A stretch of 64,000 nt of DNA from Mycobacterium sp. HUMS_12744610 (GCF_041206865.1 NZ_JBGEDP010000001.1:2232001-2296000), one strand, 5' to 3'. Shown: positions 39,550 through 51,054, counted from the stretch's first letter. The notes: a model not told the origin generated them from the letters alone. Translations and numbers: made by a program.

Positions 39550-40704
39550 GTGGCACGCGACTATTACGGGCTGCTCGGTGTGAGCAAGAACGCCAGCGAT
39601 GCGGACATCAAACGCGCCTACCGCAAACTGGCGCGCGAACTGCATCCGGACGTCAATCCCGACGAGGCCGCGCAGGCGAAATTCCAGGAGATCAGTGCCG
39701 CCTACGAGGTGCTGAGCGACCCGGAGAAACGCCGGATCGTCGACCTCGGCGGGGACCCGTTGGAAAACGCTGCGGCGGGCGCCGGAGGTTTCGGCGGTTT
39801 CGGCAACCTGGGCGACGTGTTCGAGGCCTTCTTCGGCGGCGGCTTCAATGGTGGCGGGACGTCGCGGGGACCCATCGGGCGGGTCCGGCCCGGTTCGGAC
39901 TCGCTGCTGCGGATGCGCCTCGACCTCGAGGAGTGCGCCACCGGCGTCACCAAACAGGTCACCGTCGACACCGCGGTGCTGTGCGACCGCTGCCAGGGCA
40001 AGGGCACCAACGGCGACTCCGCCCCGGTCCCGTGCGACACCTGCGGCGGCCGCGGGGAGATCCAGACGGTGCAGCGCTCGCTGCTGGGCCAGGTGATGAC
40101 CTCACGGCCCTGTCCCACCTGCCGCGGGGTCGGCGTGACCATCCCCGACCCGTGCCACCAGTGCATGGGCGACGGCCGGGTGCGGGCGCGCCGGGAGATC
40201 AGCGTCAAGATCCCCGCCGGCGTCGGCGAGGGCATGCGGGTGCGGCTCGCCGCGCAGGGTGAGGTCGGTCCCGGCGGCGGGCCGGCCGGCGACCTTTACG
40301 TCGAGGTGCACGAACAGACCCACGACATCTTCGTGCGCGAGGGCGACGACTTGCACTGCACGGTCTCGGTGCCGATGGTGGACGCGGCGTTGGGCGTCAC
40401 GGTCACCGTCGACGCCATCCTGGACGGGATGAGCGAGATCACGATCCCGCCCGGCACGCAGCCGGGCACGATCATCACGCTGCGCGGGCACGGGATGCCG
40501 CACCTGCGGTCGGGCGTCCGGGGCAACCTGCTCGTCCACGTCGAGGTGGTGGTTCCCACCCGGCTGGACCAGCAGGACACCGAACTGCTGCGCGAGCTGA
40601 AGAGCCGCCGCGGCCGCGACGTGGCCGAGGTCCGCTCCTCGCACCACGCCGGCAACGGCGGCGGGCTGTTCAGCCGCCTGCGCGAGACCTTCACCGGTCG
40701 CTGA
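39550..40704 (+). CDS. dnaJ2: Chaperone DnaJ2
   Basis: 384 aa from GTG 39550 with AGGAGA upstream. J-domain with HPD ([14 protein letters not shown]), Gly/Phe-rich linker ([20 protein letters not shown]), four zinc-finger repeats [24 protein letters not shown] and CHQCMGDG, then the substrate-binding C-terminal domains. Co-chaperone that stimulates DnaK ATP hydrolysis. The second cytoplasmic DnaJ of mycobacteria; the linkage to hrcA is conserved in the genus. Confidence 0.95.
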   Translation: MARDYYGLLGVSKNASDADIKRAYRKLARELHPDVNPDEAAQAKFQEISAAYEVLSDPEKRRIVDLGGDPLENAAAGAGGFGGFGNLGDVFEAFFGGGFNGGGTSRGPIGRVRPGSDSLLRMRLDLEECATGVTKQVTVDTAVLCDRCQGKGTNGDSAPVPCDTCGGRGEIQTVQRSLLGQVMTSRPCPTCRGVGVTIPDPCHQCMGDGRVRARREISVKIPAGVGEGMRVRLAAQGEVGPGGGPAGDLYVEVHEQTHDIFVREGDDLHCTVSVPMVDAALGVTVTVDAILDGMSEITIPPGTQPGTIITLRGHGMPHLRSGVRGNLLVHVEVVVPTRLDQQDTELLRELKSRRGRDVAEVRSSHHAGNGGGLFSRLRETFTGR

Positions 40705-40729
40705 CCGCGGTCGTCGGGGCCGTCCGGAG

Positions 40730-41515
40730 ATGGTGGCGACGCTGTTCTACGTCGACGCGCTGCCCGAGGCCGGCGGGCTGGCCGTCGTCGACGGCGACGA
40801 AGGGTTTCACGCGGCGACCGTGCGCCGGATCCGCCTCGGCGAGCAGCTGGTGCTCGGGGACGGCGCCGGGAACCTGGCCCGCTGCGAGGTCGAACACGCG
40901 GGCCGCGACGGGCTGCGCGCGCGGGTGCTGGGGCGGTGGCGCGTTGCGCCCGGGCGCCCCCGGGTCACGGTCGTGCAGGCGCTGCCCAAGTCGGAGCGTT
41001 CGGAGCTGGCAATCGAACTGGCCACCGAAGCCGGCGCCGACGCGTTCGTGGCCTGGCAGGCGGACCGGTGCGTGGCCACCTGGCAAGGTGCGCGTGTCGA
41101 CAAGGGGCTGCGCCGGTGGCGCGCCGTCGCCCGGTCGGCGGCACGCCAATCCCGCCGGGCGCACATCCCGCCCGTCGAGGGGGTGCTGTCCACCGCGGCG
41201 CTCACCGAGCGGGTCCGCGCGGAGGTGGCCGCCGGCGCAGCGGTGCTGGCGTTGCACGAGGCGGCCACCACTGGGCTGGTGGATACTTCTGTCGCACAAG
41301 CAGATTCGGTTATACTGCTGGTCGGCCCGGAGGGCGGCATCGCGCCGCAGGAGATCGCCGCGCTGACCGGCGCGGGCGCGGTGGCGGTCCGCCTCGGTCC
41401 GCAGGTGTTGCGGACGTCGAGCGCGGCGGCGGTGGCGCTGGGTGCCCTGGGCGTGCTCACCGGGCGATGGGACCCGGGCGCCGACCGTGAAATCGGCGAC
41501 GCGACGCGCCGCTAA
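40730..41515 (+). CDS. rsmE: 16S rRNA (uracil-1498-N3)-methyltransferase RsmE
   Basis: 261 aa (Rv2372c-like). N-terminal PUA-like part ([19 protein letters not shown]) and a SPOUT methyltransferase domain: [20 protein letters not shown], the SAM-binding knot [18 protein letters not shown] and [13 protein letters not shown]. It methylates U1498 in the decoding centre of 16S rRNA. Starts 25 nt after dnaJ2, so probably the same transcript. Confidence 0.93.
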   Translation: MVATLFYVDALPEAGGLAVVDGDEGFHAATVRRIRLGEQLVLGDGAGNLARCEVEHAGRDGLRARVLGRWRVAPGRPRVTVVQALPKSERSELAIELATEAGADAFVAWQADRCVATWQGARVDKGLRRWRAVARSAARQSRRAHIPPVEGVLSTAALTERVRAEVAAGAAVLALHEAATTGLVDTSVAQADSVILLVGPEGGIAPQEIAALTGAGAVAVRLGPQVLRTSSAAAVALGALGVLTGRWDPGADREIGDATRR

Positions 41516-41648
41516 CGCGTCGCCGGGTGCATGTCGTGGCCAGACCGCGCCGCAAATGCGCGCTTGGGAGGGGGTCGTGACCGGCGGTAGACTGGGCGGT
41601 CGGGAACGTGATCCCGGCAAACAGCGGAAGGCAGGCATCGGAAACCAC

Positions 41649-42698
<1,050 letters not shown>

Positions 42699-42716
42699 TG
42701 GTGCGGTGATCACGCG

Positions 42717-43250
42717 ATGAGCATCGAAGTCTCCAACGAGTCCGGCATCGACGTCTCCGAGGCGGAACTGGTCAGCGTCGCACGGTTCGTGCTGACGAAG
42801 ATGGACGTCAACCCCAGCGCCGAGCTCTCGATGGTGTTGCTGGACACCGCCGCCATGGCCGACCTCCACATGCGGTGGATGGACCTGCCCGGTCCGACCG
42901 ACGTGATGAGCTTCCCGATGGACGAGCTCGAGCCCGGCGGCCGACCCGACGCCCCCGAACCGGGGCCGGCCATGCTCGGCGACATCGTGCTGTGCCCGGA
43001 GTTCGCCGCCGAGCAGGCCGCCGCGGCGGGCCACAGCCTGGGCCACGAGCTGGCGTTGCTGACTATCCACGGTGTGCTGCACCTGCTCGGCTACGACCAC
43101 GGCGAGCCGGACGAGGAGAAGGAGATGTTCGCCCTTCAGGACCGGTTGCTCGAAGAGTGGGTTGCCGAGCAGGTCGAGGCCTACCGCCAGGACCTGCAGG
43201 GTGAGAAAGACCGGCGGTTGCTGGACAAGTCGAGGTATTTCGACAACTGA
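42717..43250 (+). CDS. ybeY: Endoribonuclease YbeY
   Basis: 177 aa. The metal-binding signature [20 protein letters not shown] (H-x3-H-x5-H) is complete, and [15 protein letters not shown] matches the family. YbeY is a single-strand-specific metallo-RNase involved in 16S rRNA 3' maturation and ribosome quality control. 18 nt downstream of phoH. The C-terminal tail ([15 protein letters not shown]) is the mycobacterial type. Confidence 0.95.
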   Translation: MSIEVSNESGIDVSEAELVSVARFVLTKMDVNPSAELSMVLLDTAAMADLHMRWMDLPGPTDVMSFPMDELEPGGRPDAPEPGPAMLGDIVLCPEFAAEQAAAAGHSLGHELALLTIHGVLHLLGYDHGEPDEEKEMFALQDRLLEEWVAEQVEAYRQDLQGEKDRRLLDKSRYFDN

Positions 43251-43266
43251 GCCGGCTGGCCGCGGC

Positions 43267-44430
43267 TCACGAGCGTGGGTTCCACCTCAGCGGCAGACTG
43301 CTCGGCATGACCGCGCCGCCGGGGGTGAACGTGAAGGCCGGCGTGAAACCGGGCTCCAACTCGAAATCCGGTACGGCATCGAGGAACCCGGTGATGATCA
43401 CGGCCAGCTCGATGCGGGCCAGGGCTTTGCCCAGGCAGCGATGGACTCCCGCCGCGAAGCTCCGGTGACGTTTGGGCCGGATTTTGCCGTCGTCGGTCAT
43501 GGTCACCGACGACTGGTCGTCGGCCTCGAGGTTCGTCGTCGCCAGGCATAGGACCACCACCGAGCCCGCCGGTATCGTGACCCCGGCGAGCGTAACCTGT
43601 CGCGCGGTGAAGCGCCCGATGAACGGGAAAGGCGTCTCGAGCCGCAGCAGCTCCTCGATGAACGCCCCGACCTGGTCGGGATTGTCGCGCAGCGTGAGAC
43701 GAAGCCGCCGGTCGCGGGCCAGGTGCAGCAGCGCCGACCCAATGGCCGCCTGGATGGCGTCCTGGGCGGAGCACAGCAGGGCGTAGAACCCGATCACCTC
43801 GTTCTCGGTGAGCGGGTCGGCGCCGGTGAGCAGCTGCGATGCAAGCGCCGGCCTGTCGGCGCCCTGGATGGCTTCGACCAGGTAGGCGAACAGCCCGGAG
43901 GCTTGGGGTGACCCGGGTGTATCCCAGTTGACGTCTTCCGCCCATGCGGCCAGCTTGTCCCGGTCGCTCGGCGGGAGCCCGCACAGTGCCGTCAACACGC
44001 CGAAGGGGAACGGAACGGCGACGTCGGCGATCGCTTCGCACTCACCGCGGGGCACCAATGCGTCGATGAGCGCCGACGCCTGCGCTCGCAGCGCGGGCAG
44101 CAGCGCATCCACCGCGCGCGGGGTGAAGTAGGGCTGCAGAATCCGGCGGAAGCGCGAGTGCTCGGGCGGATCGTAGGCAAGCGGTACCGGGGTCGGAAGT
44201 GTTTTCATCCCGGCCCCGGGCACCGGGAGCGGCTGCCTGCGTGAGGTGAAGGTGGCGTAGTCGCCCAGTGCCGCCAGCACGTCCTCGCGGCGCGTCACCA
44301 GGTAGTAGCCGCCCATTCCGACGAACACACCCTCGGACTGAAGCGCGCGCCAGTAGTCCTTGGGGTCGTCCGCGATCACGATCCGATCGGCATCGGCGAA
44401 CGGCGGCAGCGGTGGGGGGAAGTCGCTCAC
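43267..44430 (-). CDS. Cytochrome P450
   Basis: About 387 aa from GTG 44430 (a GTG at 44439 is also possible). P450 landmarks: YDPPEHSRFRRILQPYFTPR (helix C region), EELLR (ExxR) near 260, IRPKRHRSFAAGVHRCLGKA with the heme Cys near 331, and ARIELAVIITGFLD. The I-helix reads FYALLCSAQDAIQAAIGS, where the usual (A/G)Gx(D/E)T lacks the threonine that helps proton delivery. Typical of soluble class I bacterial P450s; substrate unknown. It is on the opposite strand to the conserved ybeY-corC-era series and so appears inserted there. Confidence 0.9.
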   Translation of the reverse strand: MSDFPPPLPPFADADRIVIADDPKDYWRALQSEGVFVGMGGYYLVTRREDVLAALGDYATFTSRRQPLPVPGAGMKTLPTPVPLAYDPPEHSRFRRILQPYFTPRAVDALLPALRAQASALIDALVPRGECEAIADVAVPFPFGVLTALCGLPPSDRDKLAAWAEDVNWDTPGSPQASGLFAYLVEAIQGADRPALASQLLTGADPLTENEVIGFYALLCSAQDAIQAAIGSALLHLARDRRLRLTLRDNPDQVGAFIEELLRLETPFPFIGRFTARQVTLAGVTIPAGSVVVLCLATTNLEADDQSSVTMTDDGKIRPKRHRSFAAGVHRCLGKALARIELAVIITGFLDAVPDFELEPGFTPAFTFTPGGAVMPSSLPLRWNPRS

Positions 44431-44650
44431 CTGACCCACCGCCGGGTGGTGCGACGACTGCACACGGAGCCTGAGAATAGAGTCCAATGCTTGGGTATTG
44501 CTGGCAAGTTGTTGGGTGTTCTCGGCTGGTTTCGGAGCCGACCGCGGCGCCCGCGCAGGCGTTGAGCGTCGCGGTGACCGGGCGCGGCGGGGCGGTATGT
44601 CAAAATGTCCGGATGGCAGGAAGTTTGCCGGACATTGCGGCCTTCGACCT

Positions 44651-45958
44651 GTGACCGGACTGAATGAACTGCTGGGCGCGATCGCGCTGATCGCCCTGGG
44701 CGGACTCTTCGCGGCGATCGACGCCGCCATCGGCACGGTGTCGCTGGCCCGCGTTCAGGAGTTGGTGCGCGAGGAGCTGCCCGGTGCGGTGGCGTTGTCG
44801 AAGGTGATGGCCGAGCGGCCGCGCTACATCAACCTGATGGTGCTGCTGCGGATCACCTGCGAGATCACCGCGACCGCGTTGCTGGTGGTGTTCTTCCGGC
44901 ACGCCCTGAGCCTGGACGGCGGGCTGTTCGTCGCCGCGATCATCATGGTCGTGGTCAGCTTCGTCGTCATCGGGGTGGGCCCGCGCACGCTCGGGCGCCA
45001 GCACGCCTACTCGATCTCGCTGGCGACGGCCGTTCCGCTGCAGTTGCTTTCGTGGTTGCTGATGCCGATCAGCCGATTGCTGGTCGTGCTGGGTAACGCA
45101 CTCACGCCCGGCCGTGGGCTGCGAAACGGGCCGTTCGCGTCCGAGATCGAGTTGCGCGAGGTCGTCGATCTGGCCCAGCAGCGCGGCGTCGTCGCCGCCG
45201 ACGAGCGCCGGATGATCCAGTCGGTGTTCGAACTCGGCGACACCCCCGCCCGCGAAGTGATGGTGCCGCGAACCGAAATGATCTGGATCGAAAGCGACAA
45301 ACTGGCCAGCCAGGCGATCAACCTGGCCGTCCGCAGCGGCCATTCCCGCATCCCGGTGATAGGCGAGAACGTCGACGACATCGTCGGGGTCGTGTATCTG
45401 AAAGACCTTGTCCAGCATACGTTCCTGTCGCAAGACGGCGGCCGGGACACCACCGTGGCGCAGGTGATGCGCCCGGCGGTGTTCGTGCCGGACTCCAAGC
45501 CGCTGGACGCGCTGCTGCGGGACATGCAGCGCGACCGCAACCACATGGCCCTGCTGGTCGACGAGTACGGGGCGATCGCCGGCCTGGTCAGCATCGAAGA
45601 CGTGCTCGAGGAAATCGTCGGGGAGATCGCCGACGAGTACGACCAAGCGGAGACGGCGCCGATCGAGGACCTGGGCGACAGGCGTTTCCGCGTGTCGGCC
45701 CGGCTGCCGATCGAGGACGTCGGGGAGTTGTACGGGGTGGAGTTCGACGACGATCTCGACATCGACACCGTGGGCGGACTGCTGGCCCTGGAACTGGGCC
45801 GGGTCCCGCTGCCGGGCGCCGAGGTGGTGTCGCACGGCCTGCGCCTGCACGCCGAAGGAGGTACCGACCATCGGGGCCGGGTGCGGATCGGCACCGTCTT
45901 GCTGAGCCCGGCCGAGCCCGACGGGTCCGACCGCGCGGAAGCCGGCCGTCATGGCTGA
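44651..45958 (+). CDS. CorC/HlyC-type membrane protein (DUF21-CBS-CorC_HlyC)
   Basis: 435 aa from GTG 44651, the same length as M. tuberculosis Rv2366c. N-terminal DUF21 domain with three or four membrane helices ([67 protein letters not shown]), two CBS domains ([13 protein letters not shown]...; [18 protein letters not shown]...[20 protein letters not shown]) and a C-terminal transporter-associated domain. Implicated in magnesium/cobalt homeostasis in other bacteria. Its stop overlaps the small ORF that leads into era. Confidence 0.9.
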   Translation: MTGLNELLGAIALIALGGLFAAIDAAIGTVSLARVQELVREELPGAVALSKVMAERPRYINLMVLLRITCEITATALLVVFFRHALSLDGGLFVAAIIMVVVSFVVIGVGPRTLGRQHAYSISLATAVPLQLLSWLLMPISRLLVVLGNALTPGRGLRNGPFASEIELREVVDLAQQRGVVAADERRMIQSVFELGDTPAREVMVPRTEMIWIESDKLASQAINLAVRSGHSRIPVIGENVDDIVGVVYLKDLVQHTFLSQDGGRDTTVAQVMRPAVFVPDSKPLDALLRDMQRDRNHMALLVDEYGAIAGLVSIEDVLEEIVGEIADEYDQAETAPIEDLGDRRFRVSARLPIEDVGELYGVEFDDDLDIDTVGGLLALELGRVPLPGAEVVSHGLRLHAEGGTDHRGRVRIGTVLLSPAEPDGSDRAEAGRHG

Positions 45959-46043
45959 GCGGTCCGGTGCCGAGCGTGTGCCCACGGCGGGAATGTCCGC
46001 CGTATGTCGGCCTGGATGCACGTTCGGCGAAAGGCTGTCATGA
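45951..46043 (+). CDS. Possible 30-residue ORF bridging corC and era
   Basis: ATG 45951 lies 5 nt before the corC TGA (ATGGCTGA), and the ORF ends in a TGA that overlaps the era ATG (ATGA at 46040-46043). The predicted peptide begins [20 protein letters not shown] and has two cysteines (CRPGC). A GCGGAAGCCGG stretch precedes it as a weak ribosome site. In M. tuberculosis a gene (Rv2365c) lies between corC and era; this may be its remnant or only a coupling leader. Low confidence that the peptide itself matters. Confidence 0.35.
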   Translation: MAERSGAERVPTAGMSAVCRPGCTFGERLS

Positions 46044-46939
46044 CGGAATTCCGTTCGGGCTTCGTGTGTTTGATCGGCCGGCCCAACACCGGAAAGTCGA
46101 CGCTGACCAACGCGCTGGTGGGCGCCAAAGTGGCGATCACCTCCATGCGGCCGCAGACCACCCGGCACACCATTCGCGGCATCGTGCACCGGGAGGACTT
46201 CCAGATCATCCTGGTCGACACCCCCGGCCTGCACCGGCCGCGCACCCTGCTCGGCAAGCGGCTCAACGACCTGGTCCGCGACACCTACGCCGAAGTCGAC
46301 GTGATCGGGCTGTGCATCCCCGCCGACGAGGCGATCGGCCCCGGTGACCGCTGGATCGTCGACCAGGTCCGCGCCGTCGCGCCGGCGACCACCCTCGTCG
46401 GGATCGTCACCAAGATCGACAAGGCGCCCAAGGACCGGCTCGCCGCGCAGCTGGTCGCGGTCAGCGAACTCGTCGGCCCGTCGGCCGAGATCGTGCCGGT
46501 GTCGGCGGTCAGCGGGGAACAGGTCGACGTGCTGGTCGACGTCCTGGCCGCGGCCCTGCCGCCGGGCCCGGCGTACTACCCCGACGGCGAGCTGACCGAC
46601 GAGCCGGAGGAGGTCCTGATGGCCGAGCTCATCCGCGAGGCGGCCCTCGAGGGGGTACGCGACGAACTCCCGCATTCGCTCGCCGTGGTGATCGACGAGG
46701 TCAACCCGCGCGAGGGCCGCGACGACCTGATCGACGTGCACGCCATCCTCTACGTCGAAAGGTCCAGCCAGAAAGGGATCGTCATCGGCAAGGGCGGGGC
46801 CCGGCTGAAGGAGGTGGGCACCGCGGCGCGCACCCAGATCGAAAAGCTGCTGGGCACCAAGGTCTACCTCGACCTGCGGGTTAAGATCGCCAAGAACTGG
46901 CAGAGCGACCCCAAACAGCTTGGCCGGCTTGGCTTCTAG
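46040..46939 (+). CDS. era: GTPase Era
   Basis: 299 aa from ATG 46040; M. tuberculosis Era is 300 aa. G1 GRPNTGKST, G3 DTPGLHRPR, G4 TKID and G5 VSAVSG are all present; the C-terminal KH domain has IVIGKGGARLKEVGTAAR. Era binds the 3' end of 16S rRNA in 30S subunit assembly. A more upstream ATG (46004) would place its start within the bridging ORF. Co-directional with ybeY/phoH, functions with which it is linked. Confidence 0.95.
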   Translation: MTEFRSGFVCLIGRPNTGKSTLTNALVGAKVAITSMRPQTTRHTIRGIVHREDFQIILVDTPGLHRPRTLLGKRLNDLVRDTYAEVDVIGLCIPADEAIGPGDRWIVDQVRAVAPATTLVGIVTKIDKAPKDRLAAQLVAVSELVGPSAEIVPVSAVSGEQVDVLVDVLAAALPPGPAYYPDGELTDEPEEVLMAELIREAALEGVRDELPHSLAVVIDEVNPREGRDDLIDVHAILYVERSSQKGIVIGKGGARLKEVGTAARTQIEKLLGTKVYLDLRVKIAKNWQSDPKQLGRLGF

Positions 46940-47010
46940 AGCGTCATTTTCTTCCGCCCGTAGCTGGTAGGCCGCGTGGACCTGCGCAGTCCCGAGGCCG
47001 CCGGTTCGCC

Positions 47011-48483
47011 TCAGCGCGAGGCGTCCGCGCCGGCGTTCCACCACACCTGCGGCTGCTTGCTCGCCCAGCCGCAGACGGCTTCGAGCTCCGCGGCCAGCGA
47101 GACCAGCATGGGTTCGCTATCCGCCGGTCCCATCAGCTGCACCCCGATCGGCAGGCCGTCGGAGGTGAACCCCGCCGGCACGTTGATCGACGGCCAGCCC
47201 AACACGTTCCACGGCCACGTCACCGGGCAGGCGCGGATCATGGTGCGGTCGAGGCGGTAGCTGCCCAGCCTGTCGAACGCGTGCACCGGGGGAGGCGGCT
47301 GCGCGGTGGTCGGTGCCAGCACCACGTCGACGATGTCGAAGACCGAGCCGACGCGGCGCTGGGCGGCGGCCTCGTGGCGGCGGGCGCTGCGCAGCGTCGC
47401 CTGCCCCAGCACGTGGCCGGTGCGCAGATTGGCCACGGTGCGCGGATCGAACGTGACGCCGTCGCCCAGGCGCTCCTCCCACTCGCGCAGGCCCGCGGTG
47501 GACCGGACCAGGAAGTCCCACGACAACCGCAGGCCGTAGTCGGGGTTGCCGGGCACCACGGTGTGGCCGAGCAGTTGCAGTTGCTTGGCCACGGCGCGCG
47601 TCGCGGTTGCGATCTCCGGGTGCAGTTTGGCCCGAAAACCGGTGAACGGGAAGCGGGTTGACAGCGCGATGGTCAGCGGGCCGGGCGCTTTGCCGACGTA
47701 GTCGGAAACCCGGACCGGGCGCGGCCGGTGCCGCTCGGCTTCGACGTTGCCGGATGCGGCGTCGAGGACCAGGGCCGCATCGGCCACGGTGCGGGCCAGC
47801 ACGCCGTTGACCGTGATGCCGTTGAACGCCTCCGGCAGCGGCCAGGTGGAGATGCGGCCCCGCTGGGGCTTGATGCCCACCAGGTGCGTCCACGCGGCCG
47901 GGATGCGGATGCTGCCGGCGCCGTCGGAGCCGATGGCGGCGGTGACCAGGCCCGCGGCGACCGCGGCCGCGCTGCCGCCCGAAGACCCGCCCGGGGTGTG
48001 CCGCCGCGACCATGGGTTGCGGGTGTGCCCGAAGCCGGGCCCGCTGGTGAACGGCCATTGGCCCAGTTCGCAGGTGTTGGTCTTGCCGACGATCACCGCG
48101 CCGGCGGCCTTCAGGCGCCGAACCACCTCGGCGTCCTGGGTGGCGGGACTGACATAGCCGTCGGTCCCGTACGCGGTGGGCACTCCAGCAACGTCGACGT
48201 CGTCCTTGACCGCGATCGGGACGCCGAGCAGCGGGGCGGTGTCGCCGGCGGCCCGGCGGCGGTCGGCCTCGGCCGCGTCGGCCAGCGCCGACTCGGTGAG
48301 AACCACCCGGAAGGCGTTCAGCGTGGACTGGCTGAGGTTGATGGCGTGCAGGGAACGGCGCACCAATGTGTCCGACGTCACCGAGCGGCTGGCGAGCTGA
48401 TAGAGCAGGTCAGTCAGCGTGGGCAGGCGCTGGCTGCCGGAACCGGGAACGGATCCGGAAGTGTACTCACGAGCGCCAACCAC
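47011..48483 (-). CDS. amiA2: Amidase (amidase signature family), AmiA2-like
   Basis: About 490 aa from GTG 48483 (start chosen by length; M. tuberculosis AmiA2 is 484 aa; no strong ribosome site). The amidase signature is intact: catalytic Lys in PIAVKDDVDVAG, the Gly/Ser-rich HTPGGSSGGSAAAVAAG and the GSDGAGSIRIPAAWTHLVG segment with the Ser-cisSer-Lys triad residues. Hydrolyses amide bonds; physiological substrate unknown. Divergent from recO (61-bp gap) and convergent with era, the same position as Rv2363 in M. tuberculosis. Confidence 0.9.
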   Translation of the reverse strand: MVGAREYTSGSVPGSGSQRLPTLTDLLYQLASRSVTSDTLVRRSLHAINLSQSTLNAFRVVLTESALADAAEADRRRAAGDTAPLLGVPIAVKDDVDVAGVPTAYGTDGYVSPATQDAEVVRRLKAAGAVIVGKTNTCELGQWPFTSGPGFGHTRNPWSRRHTPGGSSGGSAAAVAAGLVTAAIGSDGAGSIRIPAAWTHLVGIKPQRGRISTWPLPEAFNGITVNGVLARTVADAALVLDAASGNVEAERHRPRPVRVSDYVGKAPGPLTIALSTRFPFTGFRAKLHPEIATATRAVAKQLQLLGHTVVPGNPDYGLRLSWDFLVRSTAGLREWEERLGDGVTFDPRTVANLRTGHVLGQATLRSARRHEAAAQRRVGSVFDIVDVVLAPTTAQPPPPVHAFDRLGSYRLDRTMIRACPVTWPWNVLGWPSINVPAGFTSDGLPIGVQLMGPADSEPMLVSLAAELEAVCGWASKQPQVWWNAGADASR

Positions 48484-48544
48484 GGGGTACGAGACTATCG
48501 GCGCGGATACCCGCGATGTCGCGGTGGGGTGCAAAACTGTTGTA

Positions 48545-49342
48545 ATGCGGCTGTATCGAGACCGGGCGGTTGTACTGCGCCAGCACAAGCTCGGCGAGGC
48601 TGACCGGATCGTCACTCTGCTGACCCGCGAGCATGGACTGGTCCGCGCGGTGGCCAAGGGCGTGCGCCGCACCCGCAGCAAATTCGGTGCGCGGCTGGAG
48701 CCCTTCGCGCACATCGACGTCCAACTGCACCCGGGCCGGAACCTGGACATCGTGACCCAGGTGGTTTCGATCGACTCGTTCGCCACCGACATCGTCAACG
48801 ACTACGGCCGGTACACCTGCGGGTGCGCGATGCTGGAAACCGCCGAACGCCTCGCCGGCGAGGAGCGGGCACCCGTCCCGGCCCTGCATCGGCTCACGGT
48901 GAGCGCGCTGCGGGCGGTGGCCGACGGGCACCGCCCCCGCGACCTGCTGCTGGACGCCTACCTGCTGCGTGCCATGGGCATCGCCGGATGGGCGCCGGCG
49001 CTCAACGAGTGCGCCCGGTGCGCCACGCCCGGGCCGCACCGGGCGTTTCACATCGCCGCCGGGGGCAGCGTCTGCCCGCACTGCCGCCCGGCCGGTTCCA
49101 CCACCCCGCCACCGGGGGTGCTGGACCTGATGTGTGCGTTGCACGACGGTGACTGGGAGGCCGCCCAGGTGGCGCCGCAGTCGCACCGCAGCCACGTCAG
49201 CGGACTGGTGGCCGCGCACCTGCAATGGCATCTGGAGCGGCAGCTCAAAACGCTGCCGCTGGTCGAACGGACCTACCGCGCCGACCGCACTGTCGCCGAC
49301 CTGCGCGCGGCACTCACCCGGCAGGACATGGCCTGTGGCTAA
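48545..49342 (+). CDS. recO: DNA repair protein RecO
   Basis: 265 aa from ATG 48545 ([20 protein letters not shown]). N-terminal OB fold ([20 protein letters not shown]) and a C-terminal zinc-finger module with CARC...CPHC. RecO loads RecA and anneals SSB-coated strands in RecF-pathway recombinational repair. Overlaps uppS by 8 nt, as in M. tuberculosis. Confidence 0.95.
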   Translation: MRLYRDRAVVLRQHKLGEADRIVTLLTREHGLVRAVAKGVRRTRSKFGARLEPFAHIDVQLHPGRNLDIVTQVVSIDSFATDIVNDYGRYTCGCAMLETAERLAGEERAPVPALHRLTVSALRAVADGHRPRDLLLDAYLLRAMGIAGWAPALNECARCATPGPHRAFHIAAGGSVCPHCRPAGSTTPPPGVLDLMCALHDGDWEAAQVAPQSHRSHVSGLVAAHLQWHLERQLKTLPLVERTYRADRTVADLRAALTRQDMACG

Positions 49343-50228
49343 GAAGACCGGCCGCGGGCCGGTCCCGGCCGACTTCCCGCAGCTGCCGCCCGCGCCCGAC
49401 GACTACCCGGTCTTTCCCGACACCTCCACGTGGCCCGTCGAGTTCCCCGAGTTGCCGCCCGCACCCGGCGGCGGCCCGCGCAGGCCGCCCCAGCACATTT
49501 CCAAGGCGGCCGCGCCGCGCATACCGGCCGACCGCCTGCCCAACCACGTCGCCATCGTGATGGACGGCAACGGCCGCTGGGCCACCCAGCGCGGGCTGCG
49601 CCGCACCGAAGGCCACAAGATGGGCGAGGCGGTGGTGATCGACATCGCTTGCGGGGCAATCGAACTCGGTATCAAGTGGCTCAGCCTCTACGCCTTTTCC
49701 ACCGAGAACTGGAAGCGCTCGCCCGAAGAGGTCCGGTTCCTGATGGGTTTCAACCGCGATGTGGTGCGGCGGCGCCGCGAGAGCCTCAACGAGATGGGCG
49801 TCCGGATCCGGTGGGTGGGCTCGCGGCCGCGGTTGTGGCGCAGCGTCATCAACGAGCTGGCGATCGCCGAGGCGATGACGGACGGCAACGACGTGATCAC
49901 CGTCAACTACTGCGTGAACTACGGTGGCCGCACCGAAATCGCTGAAGCCACAAGGGAGATCGCCCGCGAGGCCGCCGCGGGCCGGCTGAACCCGGACCGG
50001 ATCACCGAGTCCACGATCGCCCGCCACCTGCAGCGGCCCGACATCCCCGACGTCGACCTGTTCCTGCGGACGTCGGGGGAGCAGCGGTCCAGCAACTTCA
50101 TGCTGTGGCAGGCGGCCTACGCCGAGTACATCTTCCAGGACAAGCTGTGGCCCGACTACGACCGCCGCGACCTGTGGGCAGCTTGCGAGGAATATGCTTC
50201 CCGCAACCGACGATTCGGGAGTGCTTAG
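49335..50228 (+). CDS. uppS: Polyprenyl (decaprenyl) diphosphate synthase UppS
   Basis: 297 aa from GTG 49335 (M. tuberculosis Rv2361c is 296). A proline-rich N-terminal extension of about 70 residues ([20 protein letters not shown]...) precedes the Z-prenyltransferase core: [17 protein letters not shown] (catalytic Asp), [14 protein letters not shown], and the C-terminal [20 protein letters not shown]. It makes the long-chain decaprenyl carrier for peptidoglycan and arabinogalactan. Its TAG stop shares a base with the GTG of the next gene. Confidence 0.95.
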   Translation: MAKKTGRGPVPADFPQLPPAPDDYPVFPDTSTWPVEFPELPPAPGGGPRRPPQHISKAAAPRIPADRLPNHVAIVMDGNGRWATQRGLRRTEGHKMGEAVVIDIACGAIELGIKWLSLYAFSTENWKRSPEEVRFLMGFNRDVVRRRRESLNEMGVRIRWVGSRPRLWRSVINELAIAEAMTDGNDVITVNYCVNYGGRTEIAEATREIAREAAAGRLNPDRITESTIARHLQRPDIPDVDLFLRTSGEQRSSNFMLWQAAYAEYIFQDKLWPDYDRRDLWAACEEYASRNRRFGSA

Positions 50229-50656
50229 TGCCGTCACTGCAGGAGCGTCTGGCCTCCGTCCTGGTCGGCGTCGTGCCCGTCGACGAGGAGCCCGACGGTG
50301 CGCTGACGATCCGCCACGACGGCACGATCGCGTCGCTGCGGGTGGTCAACATCGCCGAGGGTCTGGACCTGGTGTCGCTCACCCAGGTCCTGGCGTGGGA
50401 CCTGCCGCTGACCAAGAAGATCGCCGACCAGGTGGCCCGGCAGGCACGCGACAGCAACTTCGGCAGCGTGACGCTCGTGGAGAAGGTCAACGCCAAAGCG
50501 GTGCAGCGCAATTCCGGCAAGGGCACGGCCAAGAGCGCAGACGTGATCATGCGGTACAACTTTCCGGGTGCCGGCCTGGCCGACGAGGCCCTGCGCACCC
50601 TGGTCCTGCTGGTGTTGGACACCGGCGCCGAGATGCACCGCGCGCTGACCTCGTGA
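50228..50656 (+). CDS. Conserved hypothetical protein, Rv2360c-like
   Basis: 142 aa from GTG 50228 (stop-start overlap TAGTG with uppS), the same length as M. tuberculosis Rv2360c. Features: VDEEPDGALTIRHDGTIASL, LDLVSLTQVLAWDLPLTKKI, NAKAVQRNSGKGTAKSADVI. No known domain or catalytic motif visible. The tight coupling with recO-uppS suggests constant co-expression. Function unknown. Confidence 0.85.
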   Translation: MPSLQERLASVLVGVVPVDEEPDGALTIRHDGTIASLRVVNIAEGLDLVSLTQVLAWDLPLTKKIADQVARQARDSNFGSVTLVEKVNAKAVQRNSGKGTAKSADVIMRYNFPGAGLADEALRTLVLLVLDTGAEMHRALTS

Positions 50657-50661
50657 CGGCG

Positions 50662-51054
50662 CTAGGGCCTGCACTCCGAGCACAAACCGAAGATCTCGAT
50701 GGTGTGGCTGACGTCGGAGAAGCCGTGTTTGGCCGCCACCTCGGCGGCCCATTCCTCGACCTCGTGGTCGGCGACCTCGATGGTGGAGCCGCAGTTGCGG
50801 CACACCAGATGGTGGTGATGGTGCTCCGAGCACCTGCGGTAGACGGACTCCCCGGTGTCGGTGCGCAGCGTGTCGACCATCCCCGCCGCCGCCATGGACT
50901 GCAGCGTCCGGTAGACGGTGGTCAGCCCGATGTTGTCGCCGCGGCGCCGTAGCTCGTCGTGCAGTTCCTGGGCCGAGCGGAATTCGTCGAGGGTCTCCAG
51001 CAGGGTGGAGATGGCCGCCCGTTGCCGGGTGGAGCGGACACTGGGTCCGGTCAT
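50662..51054 (-). CDS. furB: Zinc uptake regulator FurB (Zur)
   Basis: 130 aa. Fur-family winged helix (RQRAAISTLLETLDEFRSAQ, GLTTVYRTLQSMAAAGMVDT), the metal-binding His cluster CSEHHHHHLVCRNC and the structural CSEC pair at the C-terminus. M. tuberculosis FurB represses zinc uptake and zinc-independent ribosomal protein genes when zinc is replete. Its ATG overlaps the smtB stop (ATGA), so the pair is translationally coupled. Confidence 0.95.
   Translation of the reverse strand: MTGPSVRSTRQRAAISTLLETLDEFRSAQELHDELRRRGDNIGLTTVYRTLQSMAAAGMVDTLRTDTGESVYRRCSEHHHHHLVCRNCGSTIEVADHEVEEWAAEVAAKHGFSDVSHTIEIFGLCSECRP

Noticed and set aside
44600..47044. An 814-codon minus-strand open frame across corC and era
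   Set aside because: Low-complexity His/Asp/Arg-rich shadow; the plus strand encodes two conserved proteins over the same interval.
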